Part shown: positions 40,442 to 50,164 of the stretch, piece by piece
Position numbering within the stretch: the stretch's first letter is position 1
Layout of the letters: each line of letters starts with the position of its first letter
IMG/VR virus record: IMGVR_UViG_3300042566_000478
Span: 1-64,000 of that record
Strand: one strand, 5' to 3'
From: a virus
DNA: 64,000 nucleotides
The notes under the pieces: generated by a model
Seen by the model: the letters and a program-made list of their open reading frames with translations, nothing else
Told to the model about the DNA's origin: nothing
Databases searched by the model: none
Position numbers and translations under genes: made by a program

Positions 40442-42241
40442 TTAAACGGTGATTCCTCCGCTAGAAGTAATAACAATGTTCTTTAACAAAAGAAGAGATG
40501 CTTCTCCAGAACGCACTCCAGATACAACAGGGTCCGAGCCAACTACGTCAATAACATCGTCAACTAAACCAGTTGTAAATTCTTGTACAGTTGTGTACTG
40601 AACTCCATCTACGGCAAGAATTGTTTGGTACAACTCTCCAAGTGTTATCGTTTGGTTGAAATCAACATTTTCAAATGAGAACATGTCTTTAACCGCAAGA
40701 GCAACATCTTCTTCAATTGCATCACGAACATAGTTAGGCAACACACTTAAAGTAAATTTAATAGAAACTTCGTCAAGTTCAACTTCAGGCATTACGACCA
40801 TGTTTACCCCCACCATGCTTCGTGGGTCAATGTAATCGTAAATTGTGTCTCGCACTTCTGTATCTAATGCAAGTGGCCCAGTAGTAGGGTCAACAGACAC
40901 GGTTCCGTCATAATCGTTAATGTTTCCCAACGCATAGATTTTTACTTGAGCGTTTCTAACATAACCATCAGAAACAGATGCTGAAGCAACACTTGCTGAT
41001 GCTAAATCATAGCGAAGTGTGGTTCCACTGCTACCTGTTTTTACTACATAAGTACCATTGAATGTGTCGTCAATATTGAACACTGCGATTGTTTCTCCCA
41101 CAGAAAAAGTGTGTGAAGAATCGGTAGTTAGTTGTGCAACACTTGCTGACAATTGTTTGTTTGTAATGCTTACTTGTTTAGCAGCAACATTATTTAATAC
41201 CGCTTTTGCTTTAACAACACCAGAGGTACGAAGTGTGAGGTCTTGGTAGTCCGTCAATGACACAGCACGGTCTTGCGACCTAAATGAAGATGTAATGTTT
41301 TTACGTAAGATTTCAATGCTTTCAGGATTTGCACCACCAAATGCTTTAACTGTGTTTGGGATAATAACAAGACCGTCATACCCTGCACCAATACTTGAAT
41401 CTAGTGATTCAAATTCAGTAATGGTATTAGCGGATACGTTTCCTTCAGCGCCTCGTGAAGTCCTGTAAGTAACAGTAATTACAGAGTTAGTGGTTGGTAC
41501 TTTTCCGTTTGCGTTGTTACCAAAGGTAAGAATCGTGTAGTCATCCGATGTAATGCGTGTTGAATATACAAGGTCTGTTCCAGTAGCATCAATCAGTCGC
41601 TCAATTTGAGAATAAGAAACAGAAGAGCCACCAGGTCCTTCATTTACAGTAACTGTAATTGACCTACCTACTACGTTTGGTTGGTTAAGAATAATCTGTT
41701 GATTTGAACCATTAATGCTTGTGTAGGACTCAGTATAAATTTCACCCTCAGTAAGTGGGACTCGGATGTTTCCGTCTGATTTTGAGTACGTAACATAGTT
41801 AGGAACATTTGTTCCACTTACGTTTATAGCAATTGGTGCTTGACTTAAAAAGATAACGTCAGAATTATCATATGGAGATTTACCAACAAACCTAGTATTT
41901 CTAGGAATAAGAACTGGCGCTTCATCTGTGCAGATAGAATCAGAAGGATTAATGAAGATAATCGCAGTTGCGTTACTTACTCCTTGTGCTTTGTAGTCTA
42001 AGAGGCTTGCTAAAGCCAAAACGCTTGACCGTTGTGTAGCGGTTTCCAAAAATGCTTCCTGTGCAACCCTGTCAAGGTAGTAGTGGAGTGTGTCGCCAAG
42101 GTATGCCCATAGGTCAACAAACACCATGCCAAAGTCCGTTGCTTCACGAGATGTCCATTCGGGGATAGTTTCTGAAGCACGTGAAAGCAGGTCTTCACGA
42201 ATAGACGCATAGTCCCTATTGGTATAGTCAAATTTCATCAT
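40442..42241 (-). CDS. Baseplate J-like wedge protein
   Basis: A 599-aa protein of the baseplate J family: N-terminal YTNRDYASIREDLLSRASET and DLWAYLGDTLHYYLDRVAQE, central beta domains, and the C-terminal MPEVELDEVSIKFTLSVLPN with FNQTITLGELYQTILAVDGV. It is a component of the contractile-tail wedge. Two ATGs at 42241/42238. Confidence 0.88.
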   Translation of the reverse strand: MMKFDYTNRDYASIREDLLSRASETIPEWTSREATDFGMVFVDLWAYLGDTLHYYLDRVAQEAFLETATQRSSVLALASLLDYKAQGVSNATAIIFINPSDSICTDEAPVLIPRNTRFVGKSPYDNSDVIFLSQAPIAINVSGTNVPNYVTYSKSDGNIRVPLTEGEIYTESYTSINGSNQQIILNQPNVVGRSITVTVNEGPGGSSVSYSQIERLIDATGTDLVYSTRITSDDYTILTFGNNANGKVPTTNSVITVTYRTSRGAEGNVSANTITEFESLDSSIGAGYDGLVIIPNTVKAFGGANPESIEILRKNITSSFRSQDRAVSLTDYQDLTLRTSGVVKAKAVLNNVAAKQVSITNKQLSASVAQLTTDSSHTFSVGETIAVFNIDDTFNGTYVVKTGSSGTTLRYDLASASVASASVSDGYVRNAQVKIYALGNINDYDGTVSVDPTTGPLALDTEVRDTIYDYIDPRSMVGVNMVVMPEVELDEVSIKFTLSVLPNYVRDAIEEDVALAVKDMFSFENVDFNQTITLGELYQTILAVDGVQYTTVQEFTTGLVDDVIDVVGSDPVVSGVRSGEASLLLLKNIVITSSGGITV

Positions 42242-42651
42242 AATGGGGCATCCTCAGTTAACTGGAGTGGATTATTAATTGTATATGTAGTGGTCTTTAC
42301 CATGTTTGTATATGGAAACTGGTAAGTAACCCTAATCCCAAGACTGTTTGGAAGACCAGTGGATATGTCTCCCTGTTCTATTTCCTGAACATCTATAGAA
42401 ATAATGGTTATTGATGGTATTAAGGTGCGTAGTTCAGCAAGAGACTCCATCTTAAACTCTTCAAAAACAAGTGGGTCAAACGACTCAAAGAGAAGGCTGT
42501 AGGAGTTTGAGCCAAATAACTGACTCATCGGGCGTTGACCTTGTTGAGAAAGTAGATATTCTCCTATCTGCTGTTCAACATTAGTCTCAACATCCAATAC
42601 GGCTTCTGTCTTTCCGTACTGATTAATTTGGAATGGGTATTTAAGAATCAT
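42238..42651 (-). CDS. gp25-like baseplate wedge protein
   Basis: A 137-aa gp25/gpW family protein: VETNVEQQIGEYLLSQQGQR, then YSLLFESFDPLVFEEFK, and a beta-rich end. It connects wedge and sheath in T4-like tails. Overlap of 4 nt with baseplate J. Confidence 0.88.
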   Translation of the reverse strand: MILKYPFQINQYGKTEAVLDVETNVEQQIGEYLLSQQGQRPMSQLFGSNSYSLLFESFDPLVFEEFKMESLAELRTLIPSITIISIDVQEIEQGDISTGLPNSLGIRVTYQFPYTNMVKTTTYTINNPLQLTEDAPL

Positions 42652-42658
42652 AAGACAG

Positions 42659-42895
42659 TCATCCTTGTGGGTTTACATTAAGAATAAAAACATTAGTAAA
42701 AGATTCATCATCAGCAGTTACAACTACTTGTTCTCCGTTTTGTGGCATAGGCCAAACTCCATCAATTTTCTTTCTACCAATTTTAGAAATTGTTATTGAT
42801 TTATCATTACCAAACTTGGTAGGAATACGAACCCGTATCTCCCCAGTCTCTGAGTTAGTATAAGAAACAATTGCTCTGTAAATGTTAGTAAACAT
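42659..42895 (-). CDS. OB-fold spike-like protein, 78 aa
   Basis: A short beta-rich protein (YRAIVSYTNSETGEIRVRIP; MPQNGEQVVVTADDESFTNV) that looks like the OB domain of gp5/gpV spikes. No longer needle or PAAR domain follows. It overlaps the hub gene by 11 nt. Confidence 0.7.
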   Translation of the reverse strand: MFTNIYRAIVSYTNSETGEIRVRIPTKFGNDKSITISKIGRKKIDGVWPMPQNGEQVVVTADDESFTNVFILNVNPQG

Positions 42896-44048
42896 AAGCC
42901 ATCTCTTTTTCTGTTACCCATCGTGCTTGGATTAAATTTGATTTGGGAGGTTTCTTATACTGCGGCTCGTTTATAAATGTTCCAGCAACATCAATTGTTG
43001 AATCTGTTTTAATACAAAGTTTTGTAATGTAGTGGTCTGTGTTAATAGAGTGTTCAACATTTTCTACAATCCAGTAACCATCAAACCTTGAATCATAGTT
43101 TTTAACTAGAACTAAAGAACCAGGAACTGGGGTTGAAATACCAGCGACTGTTACTTCTGCATAATAAGGAAAACTGTTTAATTTATAACCTTTTGTCATC
43201 TGGTTTAAATGCGCTTTAGATTGAGATTGAGTAGATATGCTATGCGTAAATCTGTTCTTTACTTTTTTTCCTAAACGTGTTCCTGCCAAAGCAGAGGTAG
43301 AACTTGTAATGGTTTTTCCTCTTTTATCAAGCGTGTTGATGTCATAGTTATGACTATTGCCGTATGGTGTGACATCTCCAAATGTTCCTTTAAACTCTAA
43401 GATGCTTCCAGGTTTTCTATTCTTACCTGCTGCTCTCCCTGGAGACTCCAACTCCGTAATAGGTTGATTATGAAAATATCCAGAGAATGGGTCATACACA
43501 TTAATGTGTGAACTAGTAGCGGTAACACGGTATCCAAACTTGTTTACCTCAGTTACAAGTAGTTCCCAATCAGATTGATTCTGTTGTGAAATAACTGGAA
43601 TAACAAAGTCATTATTAGGAACTGAGTACGAGGCGTTGTATTTTTTTGCCAGAGTTTTTACCAACTTAGATATTGTTGTGTTTTTATATACAGTGTTACC
43701 AATTGTTTTCATTTCGTAACTAGTACCCATACACACAATCTTTGCTTCTTGTATTAATGAGTTGTTTACAGAACCCATTCTGCTATAAGCACCAGCATCT
43801 ACATAAGCCACATACCCATAGAATGCTTTTTTATTTGCGGAATTATTACCAAGAGAAATGTATACGGGTAAACCAACATAGCCAGTGATTGAAGAGGCTG
43901 GAAAACCTGCATAAGTAATTACTGCCATGTCGTGCTTGTCTTCGGCATATGAAACTTCTACAGCAACAATACTTGAGTCACTCACGTTTCCACCGAAGAC
44001 AGATACATCAAGGAGTACCCCTTCATTAAAAAAGTCTTTTCTAATCAT
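42885..44048 (-). CDS. Baseplate hub, gpD/gp27-like protein
   Basis: A 387-aa protein similar to phage late-control gpD and T4 gp27 hub proteins: VAVEVSYAEDKHDMAVITYA, VYKNTTISKLVKTLAKKYNA, SDWELLVTEVNKFGYRV and a C-terminal region SLVLVKNYDSRFDGYWIVEN. It has the usual position between LysM and OB proteins. The start overlaps the upstream stop (ATGA). Confidence 0.85.
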   Translation of the reverse strand: MIRKDFFNEGVLLDVSVFGGNVSDSSIVAVEVSYAEDKHDMAVITYAGFPASSITGYVGLPVYISLGNNSANKKAFYGYVAYVDAGAYSRMGSVNNSLIQEAKIVCMGTSYEMKTIGNTVYKNTTISKLVKTLAKKYNASYSVPNNDFVIPVISQQNQSDWELLVTEVNKFGYRVTATSSHINVYDPFSGYFHNQPITELESPGRAAGKNRKPGSILEFKGTFGDVTPYGNSHNYDINTLDKRGKTITSSTSALAGTRLGKKVKNRFTHSISTQSQSKAHLNQMTKGYKLNSFPYYAEVTVAGISTPVPGSLVLVKNYDSRFDGYWIVENVEHSINTDHYITKLCIKTDSTIDVAGTFINEPQYKKPPKSNLIQARWVTEKEMAYVY

Positions 44049-44296
44049 TGTGGTATACGTATTTCCATTCCAGGAGCAAGGTCTAATGGAAAAGAAATCT
44101 GTGGGTTTACATCAGCAATACGCCACCATTGTGATGCATCTCCAAATAACTTAAACGCCATGTTTTCAATAGTGTCTCCCGATGTGACTAAGTAACGAGA
44201 AACTCTTACTGGGTCTGAGTCTTTACGTGTAGCAATAATTTTTCCATCTGCACCAATCTCAGAACTTACAGCGTATCTAGATAGACCATTAATCAT
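44045..44296 (-). CDS. LysM-domain tail protein
   Basis: An 83-aa protein: VSRYLVTSGDTIENMAFKLF, then WWRIADVNPQ and MEIRIPQ, which is one LysM module as in gpX tail proteins. It connects the tube initiator and hub. Confidence 0.85.
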   Translation of the reverse strand: MINGLSRYAVSSEIGADGKIIATRKDSDPVRVSRYLVTSGDTIENMAFKLFGDASQWWRIADVNPQISFPLDLAPGMEIRIPQ

Positions 44297-46425
44297 TACA
44301 TACCTACTGACTTAAAGAAAGAAACACCTTCACCAGATACGTTTGCACCTGCACCAGTTATATCACGATAGCCACCGTTATTCCATGCGTAAAACCATTC
44401 ATTGTTATCCATAAAAGCATTATGAACTTCAACTGTTTGTTTTTTATAGTGCCAGTCGTACAAAAATATTGACTGTCCTGGCATCACATCATCTTCAATT
44501 CTCCAACGAATACCTAATTCAACAGTAAACTTGTCTTGTTCAAACGGTTTAAGCAGTGTTCCTGCTGTGATGTCTGTTCTATTTGTAGTATCAAATGTCC
44601 AGTCAGTACCCTCACCTTCGGTAAAAAACCACCGATTAGTGGATGTTCCACCTTTGTTGGTGTGCATCAGGTCTTGACCAAATCTTCCAGTATCTGCTGT
44701 GGCTAACTGACCCTCTACCTTAAACACCCACGGGTCTTTTTCAGTTCCCCATTGGGCAAAATCGGTTGAAGATTGTTTTGGTGGTGCTCCTGGTTTATAG
44801 ATGTAACTTCCAGGTGCATCAGCAACGAATGTTTGACGAGTCTTTGCAGTTCCATTTGTATTTACTACGTGGGAATCCCAGTATATTTTTAACACTCCAT
44901 CCCAATAAAAACTAAAGTTCTTTCCCTCACTCTTCCATTGGTTTATCCAGTCTTCACCGTTTTTACCAATGCGTGTTTCTTCACTTATCCAAAACATTAC
45001 TGATGCTTCATCTGTCTGTTCAAACAAATGTTTAAACAAAAGAGCAGGTTGTTCTGGTCCACTTGGTGCGGGTGGTATTTGTGTGTATAGATACTTACCG
45101 TTTCTAGGTACGTGGTTTATAGAATAAATTCTGTTAAAGAAGTCTTTTTTCTTTAACAAGTCATCGTATTCTTTATACCTATCAAACTCAGGAGTGTTTG
45201 GAGATGGTGTTGTTACAATTGGTGCATTATTATCACCAACACCAATGTCTGGCAACTGAGTAAGGAACGTGTTCTGTTGAGCAAAGCCCATGTACAAAGC
45301 CTGCATTTGAATCATTACAGTTGCTTGTGTTGGAATCATGTCAGAAGAGAACTTATTAAACGTAACTTGAATTGATTGGACAAATCCTTCAACCATCATC
45401 CACTTAGTAAATAGAATACGAACAGGTGTAGGTGTAAGAAATGCTTTGTTACCAATGTTCATTGAGTATGCGTTATACCTATTTTGGTCAATTTTCTTAG
45501 TGTCTTCACCCGTTGGGTTAGTTGGAGAACTAGGTGAGTCTTTAGAAAATCCCCACTTGTTGCCAGCAGCATCAGCCTCTTGCTCACTTTGTATGGCATT
45601 ATAAATATCTTTTGCAAGACCTTGACCAATAACGTCATCCAAAATTAAAATGTCAGCGAGTACACCAATACGTGTTACCCATGAAGGGTCATATGGTTTT
45701 GATGGGTCTAAATAATCTATTGTGTTTGTTATGTTTTCTCTAAAGTTTGCTTTTACTGTTTTATCCCCAACAAGGTATCTTTGTGAGGCAACCTCTGCTT
45801 CTCGGTTAAACAAAAGTTCAAAAGCAAAACCAGCCTTACCAGGAATTGGTTGGGCTAACTGAGATGGGTCTTGGTTAAAGAAGAACTGCATATCGCTTTC
45901 AGCAGTAACCATTCTTGTAATGTTGTCAGGGTTAAATTGAAAGTTACATTTCATATTTCTAATTGTTGAAGCAGTTGACTTACCAGTAGTCTGCGCTTGT
46001 TTATTTTCTTTATCGTAAAACTCAGTAAGTCTACGAATATAACCACGTTCTACTGTTACTGTTTTATTGTTTACCGCATCACGATTTGTGTAACCTGGAT
46101 AAATAAATCTAGGGTTTTGGATACCACCATTAGGGGTATTCCATGATTTGTTTAAAGCACTGTTTGGGTCATAGTCATAAGCACCTTTTAATGACGAGTC
46201 AGGTCCGTCAGCAGTAGTACCAGTACTAGATGTAACACCAAAACCACTTCTACCGTTAGCGTCAGTACGTTTAATAGCACCAGCCGATGCCTGTTTTTTA
46301 GTATTGACTTTTACTATTGGAGTATTAACATTTGCATTCAAAGTTTGCAAACGAACTTGTTGCGCTTTTTTAGAAGCATAAGCATCAGCCTTTGCTCGTG
46401 CTTCTGGGCTATTTTCTCCAGCCAT
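44296..46425 (-). CDS. Baseplate/tube initiator-like protein, 709 aa
   Basis: A large protein with a lysine/alanine-rich N-terminus, then MKCNFQFNPDNITRMVTAES and MIPTQATVMIQMQALYMGFA, patterns resembling tube-associated (gp48/54 or CIS-tube-adaptor-like) proteins of contractile tails; the C-terminus is beta-rich and aromatic. It lies between tape measure and LysM protein, which suits a baseplate-tube adaptor. The family is not firmly identified. Confidence 0.68.
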   Translation of the reverse strand: MAGENSPEARAKADAYASKKAQQVRLQTLNANVNTPIVKVNTKKQASAGAIKRTDANGRSGFGVTSSTGTTADGPDSSLKGAYDYDPNSALNKSWNTPNGGIQNPRFIYPGYTNRDAVNNKTVTVERGYIRRLTEFYDKENKQAQTTGKSTASTIRNMKCNFQFNPDNITRMVTAESDMQFFFNQDPSQLAQPIPGKAGFAFELLFNREAEVASQRYLVGDKTVKANFRENITNTIDYLDPSKPYDPSWVTRIGVLADILILDDVIGQGLAKDIYNAIQSEQEADAAGNKWGFSKDSPSSPTNPTGEDTKKIDQNRYNAYSMNIGNKAFLTPTPVRILFTKWMMVEGFVQSIQVTFNKFSSDMIPTQATVMIQMQALYMGFAQQNTFLTQLPDIGVGDNNAPIVTTPSPNTPEFDRYKEYDDLLKKKDFFNRIYSINHVPRNGKYLYTQIPPAPSGPEQPALLFKHLFEQTDEASVMFWISEETRIGKNGEDWINQWKSEGKNFSFYWDGVLKIYWDSHVVNTNGTAKTRQTFVADAPGSYIYKPGAPPKQSSTDFAQWGTEKDPWVFKVEGQLATADTGRFGQDLMHTNKGGTSTNRWFFTEGEGTDWTFDTTNRTDITAGTLLKPFEQDKFTVELGIRWRIEDDVMPGQSIFLYDWHYKKQTVEVHNAFMDNNEWFYAWNNGGYRDITGAGANVSGEGVSFFKSVGM

Positions 46426-49190
46426 TATTTACTCCTCAACAATTCTCTACGTAATTCTTTGTCTAGCATTTGGGCAATTTGATGAGCCATTGCTCGTGCA
46501 TCTTGAACATTGTTACCAGTAGATGTCACGTGAATAGTTGGCGCAATAGTCACATTAGTTCCACCAGTAACGGTCAAGTTACTGGTTCCACCACGAGTAG
46601 GTGAACTAAATTGTGGGTCACCACGATTAAGCCCAAGTTCTGCTACGGCTGCTTGAGCCTTTGGCATCCACTCCGATGTTCTTGCCATTGGTCCACCTTC
46701 TGTGTTCCAAGGTGTGTAGTTGCCACCACCAAACTCCAAACGTGCAGCCTTGATATTTGTTAGTGGGTCCCAAAGTTCTTCATCGTTAGAAATACCATAA
46801 CGCTTTCTACGAACAGTACCCATAGGGTTTGTTGGTGTATCAAGCATATTGATTTGGAAAAGGCCATATGACTTATCTGGTGGTTTACCGTTGAACACTC
46901 CAGGAATCCAGTTAGATTCACGACCAGCAATAGCAAGCATGTTTACTAAGTCTTGTCCTTTAAACCCACGCTTGTACATCATCTGAGCAATTGTTCGTGG
47001 GTCCATTGCCTTCATGCTTCTAGTACCCTTTGGTGGCGGTGTACTTGACACACGTGTTTGTGACACACCATTGACACTTGGGGATGATGAAGAACCAGTA
47101 GAAGTGTCATACATAACGTGGTTTACACCCATAGCAGAAACTTGGTCAGATAAAGACATGCCTTGGAGGTTTACATAACCACTTCCTTCTACTCCTCCAG
47201 CAGAAACATATTTGTCACCAACAAAGTCAGGGCCAATTCCATCCCAACTACCTTTTTGTACACCAGCAGGAGTACCCCACGGTGAGCCTTGTTTTTCATA
47301 TTCATAGCGTGAGTTAGGGATGTCATTAGGTTGAATGTGCCATTTTTCTCCGTTGACATCTTTAAATGTCTTAAGACCAAACCGTGCTGCGTTAGCAACA
47401 ACCCAATCAAGGTCACCAACAAGGTCGGCAGCCAAACCAAGTTCGTGCATAGAACGACCTGGAGGTGCTGCTGGAGCACCTGTCATAAGTTTGTATTCTT
47501 TACCGTTCCAAGTAACATCGCCCTTGCTTCCATCTGTTACTTCTCTGTAGCGAGAGTTAAACAGTTGGCTTTGTGTTTCTTGACTACGGAAACCTTCACC
47601 AATACCTACGTTAGGGTTTTCTGCAAACATACGAAGTAATCGGTCTTTAAATGTTGCATTAAGTTTTCCAAACGTGGGAACATTACCTAATGATGAAAGA
47701 GGTACACGGTTTCCTTTTCCGTAACCAACAGGAACACTCTTACCATTAGAGGCTGCTTGGTTTCCAGCAGAGCCTGGTTCAACAGCAGGGTCACCTCGGA
47801 ACATTGAGCCACCAAGCATTGTCATTGCCATTCCTAGTGGAAAGGTAGCAGGATTGCTCATGCTCATAGCACCAATTCCCATCAATGCTCCACCAATACC
47901 TTTTTCTACCATCCCTCCTTTAAAGTCCATACGTTTTCCAATTAATGGAGAAAGTACTTCTTCAAGTTTTCCTAATGCTTTAGTTACAGCCTGAGTATTC
48001 TTTTCCATTTGTGCAAAGTTGTCAGACTGACGCTTATAGAAGTCTTCATCCCTTCCTTCTTTTGTTCGGGCAGTTTCTTCAGCCTGTGTAGCAAAGTTGT
48101 CTTCAATTCCCATCATCTTTCGTTGTGACTTTTTGGAAGGGTCATACATTCCCTTCCCACCCTTTTTCTGATACTGCACATTTGATTCTGCGTAATCAAG
48201 AACAAGGTCAACCATGTCTTCAGGAACACCAGATGCCAACAAACGAGCACGTGTGGCAGAACCTTGTTGACGAGCACCTGCCAACATCTTTTCGTTAGTA
48301 AGACCAGTACGTTGTGTAATGTCCTTGATTACTTGGTCCATTGACCGTTGTTGCCCACCAGGGCCATAAAGACCAGTACCAAGCATCATGGTCATTCGGT
48401 TGTTTACTTGAGCAGAACCAAGTGTTTGAGCCATTGATGCCATATCACCTGTGCTCAATGAGTAACCAGATACTGCACGAAGACCTGCCATACCTGCGGC
48501 ATTCTTTTGGGCATCAATACCAGTGCTTGCCTGCAACGCAAGAAGTTCGTTAATACCGCCGTATCCTAAACGCTCACCTTGTAGAGGTTTACGCATTTGA
48601 TGGTAGTACTGGTTTTGAGTAATACCCATGCGCTGTTGGTAGGACACAGCCAGTTTGTCAGCGCTTAATGAACGGTCATAGTTAGAAGTAATACGGTTAT
48701 CTAATGCTTGAATAGCAGCATTAACAGCAGTTAATGCTTGTGCTGTCCTAAGACCCTTAACTGGTGTTAGTCCTCCCCCGTCACCATCACCGCCACGACC
48801 ACCACCACCACCAATGATTATGGTGTGGCCTTTAGCGCTTTGAATTGCGTTGGCTGCTGAAGCGTCATTGATTACTGAGCCAGTTAATGCAGGTACTGGG
48901 TTGTCTGGGATAGCACCAGTTGCTGGGTTTGCGCCTCCACCAGCGCCAAGAGCCCCAGGATTAATCTTAGAAATACCTTGAAGAAGTTTTAGTGTCTTCT
49001 CTAACTTGGTATTAATGTTTGGGAGTTGTTGGTTAAGATACTGGAAGGAGGCTTTCATCTCCTTGATACCAGCACTTATTTTATTAAACTCAGTTGTATC
49101 TAATTTGAAGCGAGCACGAACGTCAGCAGTAGCACTGCCTTTAGGGATACCCTTACCGTTGCCTGAGAGGTCAGGTTCGTTCTTAGCCAT
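46425..49190 (-). CDS. Tape measure protein with M15 peptidase and transglycosylase domains
   Basis: A 921-aa protein. After a helical N-terminus (residues 1-80), a glycine-rich linker has GSVINDASAANAIQS and a poly-Gly stretch. Residues about 530-620 form an M15-type carboxypeptidase (GRSMHELGLAADLVGDLDWV and EKWHIQPND; zinc ligands H, D, H). Residues about 740-850 form a lysozyme-like transglycosylase (AIAGRESNWIPGV; KSYGLFQINM). So it measures tail length and probably opens the cell wall by cutting both peptide and glycan during injection. AGGAG before ATG. Confidence 0.88.
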   Translation of the reverse strand: MAKNEPDLSGNGKGIPKGSATADVRARFKLDTTEFNKISAGIKEMKASFQYLNQQLPNINTKLEKTLKLLQGISKINPGALGAGGGANPATGAIPDNPVPALTGSVINDASAANAIQSAKGHTIIIGGGGGRGGDGDGGGLTPVKGLRTAQALTAVNAAIQALDNRITSNYDRSLSADKLAVSYQQRMGITQNQYYHQMRKPLQGERLGYGGINELLALQASTGIDAQKNAAGMAGLRAVSGYSLSTGDMASMAQTLGSAQVNNRMTMMLGTGLYGPGGQQRSMDQVIKDITQRTGLTNEKMLAGARQQGSATRARLLASGVPEDMVDLVLDYAESNVQYQKKGGKGMYDPSKKSQRKMMGIEDNFATQAEETARTKEGRDEDFYKRQSDNFAQMEKNTQAVTKALGKLEEVLSPLIGKRMDFKGGMVEKGIGGALMGIGAMSMSNPATFPLGMAMTMLGGSMFRGDPAVEPGSAGNQAASNGKSVPVGYGKGNRVPLSSLGNVPTFGKLNATFKDRLLRMFAENPNVGIGEGFRSQETQSQLFNSRYREVTDGSKGDVTWNGKEYKLMTGAPAAPPGRSMHELGLAADLVGDLDWVVANAARFGLKTFKDVNGEKWHIQPNDIPNSRYEYEKQGSPWGTPAGVQKGSWDGIGPDFVGDKYVSAGGVEGSGYVNLQGMSLSDQVSAMGVNHVMYDTSTGSSSSPSVNGVSQTRVSSTPPPKGTRSMKAMDPRTIAQMMYKRGFKGQDLVNMLAIAGRESNWIPGVFNGKPPDKSYGLFQINMLDTPTNPMGTVRRKRYGISNDEELWDPLTNIKAARLEFGGGNYTPWNTEGGPMARTSEWMPKAQAAVAELGLNRGDPQFSSPTRGGTSNLTVTGGTNVTIAPTIHVTSTGNNVQDARAMAHQIAQMLDKELRRELLRSK

Positions 49191-49192
49191 GA

Positions 49193-49342
49193 TTACTCCT
49201 GTTTACGCCATTTGCTCATTGCTGACCAATACGCTCTTTGGCGTACTGTCATCGTCTTAATATCCTTGAGCGTGAAGCCCTTGTAAACCGTGGCAATCGT
49301 ATCGTACTCCCAATATAGTACTACTAAATCAGCCGAATAAAA
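49193..49342 (-). CDS. Frameshift extension of the tail assembly chaperone
   Basis: An alternative frame entered from near the 3' end of the upstream gene: about 49 codons (SADLVVLYWEYDTIATVYKG; MTVRQRAYWSAMSKWRKQE) that end just before the tape measure start. No independent start codon with a ribosome site is seen. In most tailed phages this place is occupied by the long tail chaperone made by a programmed shift; the required shift here is +1 (or -2), at or near CTTTTATTC (minus 49343-49335). Confidence 0.55.
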   Translation of the reverse strand, partial: FYSADLVVLYWEYDTIATVYKGFTLKDIKTMTVRQRAYWSAMSKWRKQE

Positions 49343-50123
49343 GTGCGGCCCAGTTGAGCATGATTGGGAATGGTTGCTCGCAATGGGCGCAGAGGGCTTC
49401 CACCTCCTTGATTTCTGGCCCTGGTTGTGCTTCAGATAGTGCTTCAACAATCTTTGCTCGGTCTTTCATACCCAATTTTTTAGCCCATGCAACAGGGTCA
49501 GCAGGCTTTTTACCTTCTTCCCAAACAGCACAACGAGCAATTAAAAACGTATTTTGCTCAGGAATGCTTCTTGCTTTTAGTCCTACAAACTGACTGTCAC
49601 TTGCAGTAACAAGATTGAACTGCATAATTGTTCCATCTTTTAGAGTTACCTTAAGCGGTTCCTTTGGGTCTTTATCTGACTTCTTTACTGGGAAGTCATT
49701 CAAGTCAATTTGTACATCGTTTGATTTAACGCAATGTGGGCAAATAATTTGGTATTCACGAAAGATTCCGTAAGTAGCACGAACTGTTTCCAAAAATAAA
49801 GCATCTCGGTCACCAATAATTAGGTTGTCAACCAACCCTGGATTCTTTGTAATGTCTATATTTCCAATGGAAACAACACTGCGCTTGAGCAGATGGGACA
49901 TGTACTGTGCGTACAAAAGGTCGTCATCAGACTCAAGCGCAGCAAGTGCTTCTTCGTCTTCACCGTTTAATTCTTTTACAAATGCAGTTGTTTCCCACTC
50001 CCCTGTTTCCTGGTTTTTAAGTCCACGAAACAGTTCAATTTTTCCGTATGGAACTATTTCCATACGGGGTGTTGGGTCAGTAATTGCAGCGTTAAGCGAC
50101 ATTGCTTGTGCGTTGTTATCCAT
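49329..50123 (-). CDS. Tail assembly chaperone / T4-like baseplate assembly protein
   Basis: A 264-aa protein between tail tube and tape measure. It contains a CPHCVKSNDVQIDLNDF block and a C-terminal LCAHCEQPFPIMLNWAALL, a cysteine pattern like zinc-containing T4-type tail assembly proteins. Position and the overlapping alternative frame suggest the short form of the tail chaperone. AGGAG before ATG. Confidence 0.7.
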   Translation of the reverse strand: MDNNAQAMSLNAAITDPTPRMEIVPYGKIELFRGLKNQETGEWETTAFVKELNGEDEEALAALESDDDLLYAQYMSHLLKRSVVSIGNIDITKNPGLVDNLIIGDRDALFLETVRATYGIFREYQIICPHCVKSNDVQIDLNDFPVKKSDKDPKEPLKVTLKDGTIMQFNLVTASDSQFVGLKARSIPEQNTFLIARCAVWEEGKKPADPVAWAKKLGMKDRAKIVEALSEAQPGPEIKEVEALCAHCEQPFPIMLNWAALLFG

Positions 50124-50164
50124 GTTTTCTCCTACTTGTATTTTTTTTAATTACTTAAGTTTAA

